A DNA stretch of 64,000 nucleotides, taken from assembly GCA_051294375.1 (NCBI GenBank), contig CM119268.1:11719585-11783584 (forward strand), read 5' to 3'. Origin of the DNA: Paraspadella gotoi (taxonomy: Eukaryota; Chaetognatha). The stretch's first letter is position 1. Each line of letters opens with the position of its first letter. The notes under the pieces are model-generated. The model was not told the origin of the DNA and ran no database searches. It was given only the letters and a program-made list of their open reading frames with translations. The position numbers and the translations under genes were made by a program. Positions 9,801 to 19,900 of this stretch are shown one piece after another.

Positions 9801-12090
9801 ATATGGAAAAACAGAATGTTCCGCTTTTTGGTTTTCAAGCGCTTCTTCCCAGTGTTTGTGAAATTAGACAAAATAATTGCAAAAGAAGAAGTGAGAAGAG
9901 AGAGAGAGAAGACGAAAGTTTAAAGTTTCCAACAAAGTGGTGAGACAGAATAGCTGGTCAGAGGTTGAGGACAGGGTAAGGTTGAAGACTTTGCTTGGAA
10001 ACTTTAACTTTCTCTACCTTCTCTTCTCTCTCACTCTCTTCCTTTTGCGGCACAATATTTTGTCTCTAATTCACAAAACTGAAGAAGGCTTGAAAACCAA
10101 AAGCCGAAACATGTCGTTTTCCTAATAAAAAATTTCGTTGGAAACTAATATAAAACTTGTTTTCTCTATGTCACTTAACTTCATAAAAATTATTTCTGTC
10201 TTCTTCAAAGCCAACATTTGTAACCGGGCCTCTCGATTGCATAAATTTTAAATACATTTTATTATCCGAAACTGTTAAAACAAAAAACAAAACAACCTTA
10301 ACGACCAAACAACCTTAACGACGGCGTCAGCCGTGGGTGCCTTGCTAGTGAACGGCTGGTTGCCGTCGTGGAGCACAGCATCTGCAGGTTGTTTGATGTG
10401 AGGCTGAGGTGTCGATCCCGACGCCGGAGAACGACTTGACGAGGGTTAGAGTCTGCGGGGGGCCAACGTCGCGGAAGAGGAAAAACAGCCTTGGATCGCA
10501 TGGGGCCTTAGATCGGTAGTCCAAGAGATGCGAGCAGATGCGTTAATGACTAATTTATTTCTGTGGTTAACCTGACTGGATTCTAGTAGTTTTATCGATG
10601 TATATTTTTTTTTTCGATCCACGGAAAGATATACACTGGTGACGAGACTGTTACAAATACTAACAAATAAAAGTTCACTCTATACCAACCTCTCCAAAGA
10701 TAGACACCGCGTCCCAGTCCAGGACGTACTTCTTGATCGCCTTCGTTGTAAAGACGCACTTTTTCCGATTGGCGAATCTGGAACCGGCCGTCAGAGGCGC
10801 TGGGGTGGCGTTTTGAAGGGCGAAGACGAGTTCCCCGTGTTCCGTCTCGACGAAAAATTCGCCGCAGGAGAAAGTCGCGTTGGTGATTGAACTTAAGGGG
10901 GCAAAGAGTTTAACAGTATAAAAATTAAAAAAAACAAAGTAAGAATAAAACAAAAGTAATTTAAAAAGAATATTCAGAAAATGTAAAAATTAATTTAAAA
11001 AAATAATCAGAAAAGAAAGAAACATAAAATAGGTAAAAAAAAAAAGAAAGTAAAAATTTTAAACATAATTAAAAGGGCATAAAAAATGAGCCGCTATAAA
11101 ATATATCCGACAATGAAGTCGAGAGTTATGACAATTCTTCAAACTTCTTTCCCCGGCGCGCTCCGTACCTGTTTATCCCTTCCTTGATCGATTCGCAAGT
11201 CGACGCAATCGTCGGACAAAAGACGAGCGACGGAAATCCCTCGGCGGCGTCTCCCTCAGACGTCATTGTGGCGCTAAGAGGCGTCATCGCCACCCGCGAC
11301 TCCGGTTTTTGATGGAGGTAATCCTTTGGTAGGGTTGGTGGGGGTACGAAAGAAGAAACAGATTTGAAATTTTAATTTTTTTGTTCTATTATATGTTTAA
11401 TAAAAAAAATAGGGGAATAGTTAATAAAGTCCCTGCTCTTTTGTTTTTAAAGGAACTTTATACGTAGTGACATCGAGGGGAGTTTTAAGATTTTAGTTTT
11501 TTCATTTTTAGATTTTTTAAAATATATTTTGTGGTGTAATCCTTTCGTTTCGTTGTGTAATGATTAGAAGAGTTTGAAATTGACGCTGATGAAGGCTTGT
11601 AATTGAGCCGAAACATGTCCGTTATTAATAAAAATAAAACGTTGTTGAAAATTAATTTCAAACTCTCCTAAAATATATTTTTAAATATTCTATTTTTAAG
11701 TAATGTCACAGATTAGAAATAATAGAAAAACTGTCTTCTCGAAATTACTGTAAGTCTAACTGGGCAAACACAACCTTTGAGAAAGGGTATGAAGAAAAGG
11801 ATGAAATTACTGAAAAGATGATTGGGAAAACTTTTAAAATTGATTTAAAGTAGCTTTGTAATCAATCCTTTCGGTCTTAAACATCTTACATTGACGTCTT
11901 TCCAGACGAACCACATGACGAGCGAATACATAACGATGCAGACGATGAGCCAAAGAAATCCGCATTTTTTATTGGGATGAAGGACGTGCGCCCAACCGTG
12001 AGCCGACGTCGTCTGGAAAAAGTGGCTGACGGTGAAGGGCGCGGGCTCCGTCGCCTCTTGGGGCGGTTCCGGTGTTGGCGAATCCTTCAT
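3868..12090 (-). CDS. DEG/ENaC-family channel with an inserted C-type lectin domain
   Basis: A predicted plasma-membrane amiloride-sensitive-type sodium channel subunit. The twelve exons on the minus strand, 5' to 3', are 12090-11890, 11323-11169, 10891-10690, 8979-8709, 8624-8159, 7819-7545, 7269-7122, 7020-6867, 6627-6518, 6196-5946, 4461-4274 and 4041-3868. Each has AG/GT borders and matching phase, giving about 860 residues against 500-700 usual for the family. Exon 1 has the cytosolic HG gating motif (residues 31-32) and TM1 (about 44-63). Exon 2 has the post-TM1 FPSLVFCP motif. Exons 4-5 are a long charged insert, exons 5-6 a C-type lectin domain, and exon 7 a GLELFI...AGFTV strand pair resembling the channel ectodomain. 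Exon 10 is Thr-rich, and exon 11 has a late Cys pattern (SGCKETCP). Exon 12 is TM2 (LLGAIGGHLGLFVGVS), with GVS where GAS is usual. Start chosen at 12090; an in-frame upstream ATG lies inside a dispersed repeat. Exon 9 carries a 1-base indel, and exon 10 contains a 10-N gap. Confidence 0.85.
4664..6668. repeat. ~2 kb inverted duplication (palindrome) spanning channel exons 9 and 10
   Basis: Left arm 4664-5515 and right arm 5815-6668 are near-identical in reverse orientation. Each contains exon 9 (plus copy 4702-4810), the following intron, exon 10 (plus copy 5130-5377) and flanking intron. The gene needs only the right-hand copy in minus orientation. The arms differ mainly by single-base indels. 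The right arm contains N-runs at 5871-5895 and 6065-6074, and a third, truncated copy of exon 9 follows at 6681-6743 after a 10-N gap. This could be a real recent duplication, joined alleles, or a long-read palindrome artefact. Confidence 0.9.
5505..5830. mobile_element. Small foldback element at the centre of the palindrome
   Basis: Sequence around 5520-5620 reappears inverted at about 5700-5820. The right half reads CTGAAGA, then a short hairpin (GACATA/TATGTC), then GAAA, at 5761-5790. This is the same arrangement as in the foldback elements at 9757 and 11566. It probably belongs to a Penelope-like or other non-autonomous hairpin family; the family assignment is inference. Confidence 0.5.
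7545..8624 (-). CDS. C-type lectin domain exons (5 and 6) of the channel
   Basis: Exon 5 (8624-8159) ends with the first half of the domain: the first Cys near residue 398, then IWGKAKAACEDRGMRLVVLD. Exon 6 (7819-7545) completes it with WAGASD, WRWLDGSPV, the Ca2+-site triplet EPN (about residues 484-486), WND (about 505-507) and the closing Cys in PFICQ. EPN plus WND is the signature of Ca2+-dependent mannose-type carbohydrate binding in this fold. The intron falls inside the domain at phase 2. Exon 5 also carries a Ser/Glu/Lys/Arg-rich low-complexity segment with a polybasic stretch (KRRHRKARRGK). The exon series has no internal start or stop, which argues against a separate nested lectin gene. 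Confidence 0.9.
9526..9715 (+). mobile_element. Diverged tRNA-derived SINE copy
   Basis: It shares with the copies at 56.7, 57.9 and 58.5 kb the head sequence (GTGC...GGCAAG...TTGCCTCCCAA) and the tail ending near AACGGTTCTTGTCATTAA. The middle has decayed into an AGCCTAGCC repeat. It lies in intron 3 of the channel gene. Confidence 0.6.
9757..10167. mobile_element. ~410 bp foldback element with hammerhead-like motif
   Basis: The left arm (about 9757-9870) is the inverted complement of the right arm (about 10045-10167). An inner inverted pair lies at about 9919-9932 and 9997-10011. The right arm carries CTGAAGA (10079-10085), a GGCTT/AAGCC hairpin, then GAAAC and ATGTC. This order matches a hammerhead ribozyme core except for one extra nucleotide before the hairpin. 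It lies in intron 3 of the channel gene. Confidence 0.6.
11566..11669 (+). other. Hammerhead-ribozyme-like hairpin, probably retroelement-derived
   Basis: Seen in the sequence are CTGATGA (11586-11592), a GGCT/AGCC hairpin (11594-11609), GAAAC (11610-11614), a two-base loop and GTC (11617-11619), with ACG before and CGT after able to pair as stem I. The whole is closed by a perfect 12 bp helix (11570-11581 with 11654-11665). Hammerhead motifs with very short stem III are known from Penelope-like retroelements. One extra A between CTGATGA and the hairpin departs from the canonical core, so activity is uncertain. Confidence 0.5.
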
Positions 12091-12142
12091 TGCTGATGGT
12101 CGATCATTGCTGTTTTGAGATTTTAAGGAAACGGATGGAATT

Positions 12143-12253
12143 ATGAAATTGGTACAACCAATATAAAAATTATCCATTCATTTAATAAATAAGCTATCTT
12201 GTCCCTGACTTTGGACGTCTTTGGTGGTTTAAGGCCTCCATCACACTTACAAG
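12143..12253. repeat. ~111 bp dispersed repeat, copy 1
   Basis: Near-identical in the same orientation to 16453-16564. It lies just upstream of the first coding exon of the channel gene and supplies an in-frame ATG (12177) not used in the model. Confidence 0.9.
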
Positions 12254-13163
12254 AGTATGTAAGAGAAACGAGTTTGTCTGACTTAGGGAAGTTATTTTAG
12301 TTTTTTAACGACTTTTACGTTATTTTTTATATTTCGTGTAAGAAACAATTAAATACTCACTCGACAATTTGAGAATCTGTCCTAGTTCGTAAATCGGAAA
12401 GGGCGAAAATGAGTTTGTGTTTCATTGTAACTAGCCAGTTTATTTTTTTATACCTGCGGTAGTTCAGATAAAACGGCTTTGAGAAGTTACAGCGAAATCG
12501 ATAATTACGAAACGAAAGAGAACCTAAAAAAAAAAATGAAAGGGATTAAGTAGCGAAAAATAAATGCGTTTTCGTGGATGGAAAGGATTTGACTTATTGC
12601 TTTCATTTTTTCTTGCAACTGATTTTTATTGTGGATTGCTGATGTTTGGTGGAAATCCCAGATTTGTTGTAGTCCCGAGATTGTATTTGATACGCAGTTG
12701 TTATCATTAAAAGATTAACATAACTAATAACTTTATCGTTATTTTTCTATCAAATAATTTTTGAGGAAATTTAATATCTTTCCCGATTGAACTAGCAAAT
12801 TGGACAGAAATGATTTCTTGATTTGAAAAGTTAAAGAGATAAAATCTATTTTATGGAGTAAATTTATTCTAAGAAAAAAGATCAACAATACATGGCAATG
12901 TATCAACAATTTCAGAAGGATGGACGTAGGTTAAATACGAGTAGAAAACTAAATGATAACGTATTTCCTAACGATGATTTTAAAAATAAATTCATTGACA
13001 AGCAACTAGTCCAATGTTAGTTATTGCACGACGAATTAGAACCAATGCAGTTTTTAATCGTTGTACAAAAATTTCAGTCGTAAAAATAACTCTAATAATC
13101 CTCGCAAAAAAGAAACTTTGAATAATGCAGTTTGCAGCAGCTAATCGTCAAGCCAGTCGTAAA

Positions 13164-13199
<36 letters not shown>

Positions 13200-13345
13200 N
13201 NNNNNNNNNNNNNNNNNNNNNNNNNNNNNNNNNNNNNNNNNNNNNNNNNNNNNNNNNNNNNNNNNNNNNNNNNNNNNNNNNNNNNNNNNNNNNNNNNNNN
13301 NNNNNNNNNNNNNNNNNNNNNNNNNNNNNNNNNNNNGACACTCTT
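12254..13345. other. Intergenic stretch; no gene recognised
   Basis: AT-rich sequence between the 5' end of the channel gene and the 3' end of the LRR-mucin gene. It contains a GA tract from about 13166 running into an N gap (13200-13336), which lies in the 3' flank of the LRR-mucin gene. I saw no exon, tRNA or clear promoter. Confidence 0.5.
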
Positions 13346-13821
13346 TCACAATTCGGTCGTCAGAAACGTGTAGTTGTCTCTTCTCTCGATCGTCGAGTAA
13401 ACTTGTTCGTGTTCTGACACGGCAATGACGGGGCTGCCGCCAATGATCGGCGCCGTCGGGGGCGGCGGATGCGGCGGCGGACGCGCGTCGTGATGCCGCG
13501 GTGGAGGCGGAGGCGGCGTGAGGGGCAGCGGCGAGGGCGTGACGCGCCGATCCCGAGACGGAAGCGGTAGCGTCGCGTCCGAATAAAACTTGTCCGATTG
13601 GATGTCGTACTTGGCCTGCAGCGCGTAGAGGTGAGACGGCGCCGCGTCCATGTAGTAGCGCTGCTGCTTGGCGCCGCCACCGACGCCACCCGAGTGACCG
13701 GAAGTGAGTGAGGGGCGCCGCTGCAGCGGGTGAGGATGATGGAGTTTGGGCGTGGCGTAGGGGTGGTCGAAGCGGAGGTCCTCGTCCGACGTTCTGAAAT
13801 CAATCAATCAATCAATCTATT

Positions 13822-13906
<85 letters not shown>

Positions 13907-16900
13907 ATCAATCAATCAGTTGAAGTACCTTCGCGAATGACGGAACCGCACGCATCGTCGGTAGAAGACGACAAGAATGGCGACGATGACGACGACGATT
14001 ACGAGACCGACGACGACGATGACGACGAAGACGAGGGATTGCGACGAGACGAGTCCCGACCAAAAATCGTCGTCGTCTTCCAGGACGGAGAGGTCGTTGT
14101 CATCCGAGGGAAAGGCTGAAGTGTCTGGCGAAGAGTTAAAGGAAAGAATATGTTATTCACGATTGATTTTCATTAGGTACTTTATCTAAATAGTTTTATC
14201 AATTAGATAAGCAATTAGTTTAGTTAGTTGGTTATTTTAGTTAATTATTTTAGTTAATTTAGTTATTTTCCTTATTTAGGGTATTATTTACATAGATTAC
14301 CTTTGAACTCTCGTAGCCTCTCCTCAACAAACCTTCAAAGTTCAACCAACCTGCGGAGGAAGCGTTGGAGGGTCGTCGTTCCTCCACTTTAAAATCTTCG
14401 TCGTTTGTCGTCGTCGTCGTCGTCTTCGTCCTTGTCGTGGTCGATTCCTCCAACGACTTCGGAGTGTGGCGTTGATAAGTTCGTACAGCCACGGTCGACG
14501 AAGTCGTCGGCGACCTAAGTCGGGGATCGTCGACGGCAGCTTTCGTGACGAGCGGTTGGACGGGTCGGCTCACGGATGATGAAGGAGGCGATGGATGAGA
14601 GGTTGGGGGTTTGAAGGGGGAAGGTGGGGTGTTGGAGGAATGTCTCGCAGTCGACGGAGCGGTTGGGATGTGGGATGAAAAGTTTGGGGATGAATGGGAT
14701 GTCTGATCGAAGGGGCGCGGTGAGAGGGAGTTGGAACGATTGAAGGTCCATCGCGAGTCTGACTGATCTTCGGAAGGAGAAGTTGCGACGAAGTCTTCCG
14801 AAGGGAAAGAAGAGAGAGCTTCGTTGGAGATAGTTGGGGTCTCGTCAGCGTCGGCGCCGACATGGGCATCTGCGTCGGTGTCGTCGAAGGTGGCGTCGGC
14901 AGCGGAGTTCGTCAAAGGCGTCGTCGCGTCGAAGATAGAATGTTCCGAAGTCCATCGGCTCGTCAAGTCATCGACCTCAGCTGAAGGAATTGACGGATAA
15001 GTCGTGGTAATGGAAGATGTAGTTGATGTCGTCGTTGATGTTCTCGGCGTTGTTGTTGCGACTGTCGACGTTTCTGACGTCGTCGTCGTCGTCGTCGTCG
15101 TTTTCGTCGAAAGATTTTCTCTCGCAAAAAAGTCGTCGATTTCGTTCGTTCCTTTCGTTGGATTCGACTTCTGCGGGAAAAAGGTTAAACAATTTTCATA
15201 TTAAATAAATATTAAACGATAAAGTTAAACAATTTATATATTTAATGAAGCGACCAAATCGCTTTAAACTCATTGGATCTACCATGAGCGTCGCCGCGGA
15301 GTTGGTCGTGGATGCAATGGAAGTCGTCTCCGATTTCTGCAGCTGACCCGAACCCTCGAAGATCTCATCAGATCCCGTCGCTCGCGGATCCGTCTCTTCA
15401 TCTTCCACGTCTTTGTCGACGTATTCATCGTCATCGTCGTTGTCGTCGTCTTCTTCGTCTTCGTCTTCGTCGTCATCGTCGTCGTCTTCGTCTTCGACGT
15501 CATCGTCATCGTCATCGTCTTCAATGAAGATGTCGCCGTCTTCGACAGGGATATCTGTTGTTGTTGTTGTTGTCGCTTCTTTCGTCGTCAAAGAAATATT
15601 TTTCTTCGGCGTCTTTGTTGTCGAGTTCTCGCTGACGCTCGAAAGTCTCGCTGTGACCGTTGCCTTGGCAATCGAGGCCTTGGTAGGCGTGGCCGAAGCC
15701 GTCGAATCATTTGAGTTCTCTTCAGAAGCTACCGAAGAGGTTGACTCTTCAGTTTCCTTCGATTTTTCCTTCCTACCCCTACTTTCATCCAAAGTTCCCT
15801 CCTCCTCCGCTTCAGCCACCGGACGCCGCTGCAGCGCCGCTTCCGCAGATCTCTCCTCTTCCGCTGCCTCCGCCTTCCGCTTCCACGCCTCGAAGTCAGG
15901 GATTTCGAAAAGAGAGTCGGAGTCAATCAACTCTTTGGCCAAGTCTTCGTTCATTTCCACCTGAGAAAAAAATATAGTTACTTCTTTCATTGGTTTAGAG
16001 GTTTTCGTGAAACAAAGTAACAGTTTAAAAGTTTAAAGTTTGAATTCATTGACTTTTAAATATTCACAGGAAATGAAAATTGTTTTCAAAATATCTTTTA
16101 ACCTCTACGAATATCGGCGTCATCTTTTCTTCTTTCGTTGACCCTTGCGCTTCCAGCTTCCTCGTCGTTGTCGTCGTCGTCGTCGTCGTCGTCATCGTCG
16201 TAGATGGCGGCTTTCCTTCCTCTCCCTGGTCCTCCTCAGGTTCCCCATCAATCTCCACCCCAGCAGCCAATTCAGCCGGCCAATCGCAATCGAGTATCCC
16301 TAAATCTTCCTGCAGCACGAAACCTTCCTCCTCCAGCACGCAGCGAACGCAAGAGCATTTGATGGCGCGAGGACCCATATGCTCGACTATTTGAAGAGCC
16401 GCTGGATGTTGCCAGGAACGAGTGTCAATGCGGATCTTGCCTGAAGGTTTTAATGAAATTGGTACAACCAATATAAAAATTATCCATCCATTTAATAAAT
16501 AAGCTATCTTGTCCCTGACTTTGGACAGGCTTTGGTGGTTTAAGGCCTCCATCACACTTGCAAGATAATAACAAAACAGGTTTCTGCAAGCTTTTAATCA
16601 AGCCTCTCTAATGTGTAAATTGGATTTTGCATGGGAATGCAATATGCTGGTTAGCTCAGCTGGTTAGAGCGTGGTGCTAATAACGCCAAGGTCGGGTTCG
16701 ATCCCTACTGGCCAAGAATGATTGTAAAGTTTTTGTGTGGTAATGCCAAATTTATAAAAATGTTAATTTTACCAAAAATTCAGCATTCACAACTGGCCGG
16801 TTAGCTCAGCTGGTTAGAGAGTGGTGCTAATAACGCCAAGGTCGTGGTTCGATCCCCCCACTGGCCAAGAATGATTGTAAATTTTTGTGGTAATGCCAAA

Positions 16901-19900
16901 TTAATTAATAAAATGTTAATTTACAAAATTCAGATTTCCACAACTGGCGGTTAGCTCAAGCTGGTTAGAGCGTGGTGCTAATAACGCCAAGGTCGTGGGT
17001 TCGATCCCCCCACTGGCCAGAATGATTGTAAATTTTTGTGGTAATGCCAAAATTTAATAAAATGTTAATTTTACAAAATTCAGCATTTCACAACTGGCCG
17101 GTTAGCTCAGCTGGTTAGAGCGTGGTGCTAATAACGCCAAGGTCGTGGGTTCGATCCCCCCACTGGCAAGAATGATTGTATAATTTTGTGGTAATGCCAA
17201 AATTTAATAAAATGTTAATTTTACAAAATTCAGCTTTCACAAACTGGCCGGTTAGCTCAGCTGGTTAGAGGTGGTGCTAATAATGCCAAGGTCGTGGGTT
17301 CGATCCCCCACTGGCCAAGAATGATTGTAAATTTTTGTGGTAATGCCAAAAATTTAATAAAAATGTTAATTTTACAAAATTCAGCATTTCACAACTGGCG
17401 GTTAGCTCAGCTGGTTAGAGTGGTGCTAATAACGACCAAGGTCGTGGGTTCGATCCCCCCACTGCCAAGATGATTGTAAATTTTTGGTTAATGCCAAAAT
17501 TTAATAAAATGTTAATTTTACAAAATTCAGCTTTCACAACTGGCGGTTAGCTCAGCTGGTTAGAGAGTCGGTGCTAATAACGCCAAGGTCGTGGGTTCGA
17601 TCCCCCCACTGGCCAAGAATGATTGTAAATTTTTGTGGCTAATGCCAATTTAATAAAATGTTAATTTTACAAAATTCAGCTTTCACAACTGCCGGTTAGC
17701 TCAGCTGGTTAGAGTGTGTGCTAATAACGCCAAGGTCGTGGGTTCGATCCCCCCACTGGCCAAGAATGATTGTAAATTTTTGTGGTAATGCCCAAAATTT
17801 AATAAAATGTTAATTTACAAAATTCAGCATTTCACAACTGGCCGGTTAGCTCAGCTGGTTAGAGCGTGGTGCTAATAACGCCAAGGTCGTGGGTTCGATC
17901 CCCCCACTAGCCAAGAATGATTGTATAATTTTTTGTGGTAATGCCAAAATTTAATAAAATGTTAATTTTACAAAATTCAGCATTTCACAACTGGCCGTTA
18001 GCTCAGCTGGTTAGAGCTGGTGTGCTAATAACGCCAAGGTCGTGGGTTCGATCCCCCACTGGCCAAGAATGATTGTAAATTTTTGTGGTAATGCCAAAAT
18101 TTAATAAAATGTTAATTTTACAAAATTCAGCTTTCACAACTGGCCGGTTAGCTCAGCTGGTTAGAGCGTGGTGCTAATAACGCCAAGGTCGTGGGTTCGA
18201 TCCCCCCACTGGCCAAGAATGATTGTAAATTTCTGTCGGTAATGCCAAAATTTAATAAAATGTTAATTTTACAAAATTTCAGCTTCACAACTGGCCGGTT
18301 AGCTCAGCTGCGTTAGAGCGTCGGTGCTAAATAACGCCAAGGTCGTGGGTTCGATCCCCCCAGCGGCCAAGAATGATTGTAAATTTTTGTGTGGTAATGG
18401 CCAAAATTTTAATAAAATGTTAATTTTACAAAATTCAGCTTTCACAACTGGCCGGTTAGCTCAGCTGGTTAGAGCGTGTGCTAATAAGCCAAGGTCGTGG
18501 GTTCGATCCCCCCACTGGCCATAATGATTGTATAATTTTTGTGGTAATGCCAAAATTTAATAAAATGTTAATTTTAACACAATTCAGCTTTCACAAACTG
18601 GCGGTTAGCTCAGCTGGTTAGAGCGTGGTGCTAATAACGCCAAGGTCGTGGGTTCGATCCCCCACTGGCAAGAATGACTTGTAAATTTTTTGTGGTAATG
18701 CCAAAATTTAATAAATGTTAATTTTACAAATTCAGCTTCACACACTGGGCCGGTTAGCGTCAGCGCTGGTTAGAGCGTTGTGCTAATAACGCCAAGGTCT
18801 GGGTTGCATCCCCCCACTGCGCCAAGAACTATCTGTATAACTTTTTGTGGCTATCTCACTCACCACATCTTACACTAAACATGTTAATTTTACCAAATTA
18901 GCAGTTCACAACTGGCCGCGTTAGCTCAGCTGCTTAGAGCGGCCGTGGTGCTAATAATGCCAAGGTCGTGGGCTTCGCATCCCCCACTGGCCAAAAATTG
19001 GATTGTTTAATTTTTGGTGGGTAATGCCAAAATGTTAATAAATGTGTAATTTACAAAATTCAGCTTCACAACTGGCCGGTTAGCTCAGCTGGTTAGAGCG
19101 TGGGTCTAATAAGCCAACGGTCGTGGGTTCGAATCCCCCCACTGCGCCCCAAGGCAAATGCTGTATTCTCTGTCGTGTAATGCCAAAATTTAATTAAAAT
19201 GTTTTAATTTCACAAAAATTCAGCTTCACAACTGGCCGGTTTAGGCTCAAGCTGGTTAGAGCGGGTGCTATAACGCAAGCTCGTGGGTTTTGATCCCCCA
19301 ACTGGCCAAGAATGATTGTATAATTTTTGTGGTAATGCAAAATTAATTAAAATGTTAATTTACAAAAATTCACTTCACAACTTGGCCGGTTAGCTCATGC
19401 TCGGTTAGAGCTGTGGTGCTAATAACGCCAGGTCGTGCAGGTTCGATCCCCCACTGTGCTAAGCAATGATTGTTATAATTTTTGTGGTAATGCAAAATTT
19501 AATAAGAATGTTAATTTAGCAAAATTCCAGCATTCACAACTGCGCGTTGCTCAGCGCTGGTTAGAGCGTCGGTGCTATAAACGCCGAAGGTCGTGGGTTC
19601 GATCCCCCCACTGGCCAAGAATGCATTGTTATAATTTTGTGTGCTAATGCCAAAATTAATAAAATTAATTTACAAAATTCACTTCAAAACTGGCCGGTTA
19701 GCTCAGCCCTTGTTAGAGCGTGGTGCTATAACGCCAAGCGTTCGTTGGTCATCCCCCCACTGGCAAATGATTGTAAATTTTGTGTGTAATGCCAAAGATT
19801 TAATAAAATGTTTAATTTTACAAAATAACGCATTCACAACTGGCCGATTAGCTCAGCTGGTTAGAGCGTGTGCAAATAACGCAGCGTGGGTTACGATCCC

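Noticed and set aside
10298-10545. Possible extra channel exon (frame with RLFFLFRDVGPPQ)
   Set aside because: It has an acceptor-like start near 10502 but no convincing in-phase donor, and exon 3 to exon 4 already joins in phase without it. It may be repeat sequence.
15413-15964. Ser/Val-rich plus-strand frame of 183 residues
   Set aside because: It is the antisense of the acidic exon of the LRR-mucin gene, which has proper splice sites and phases.
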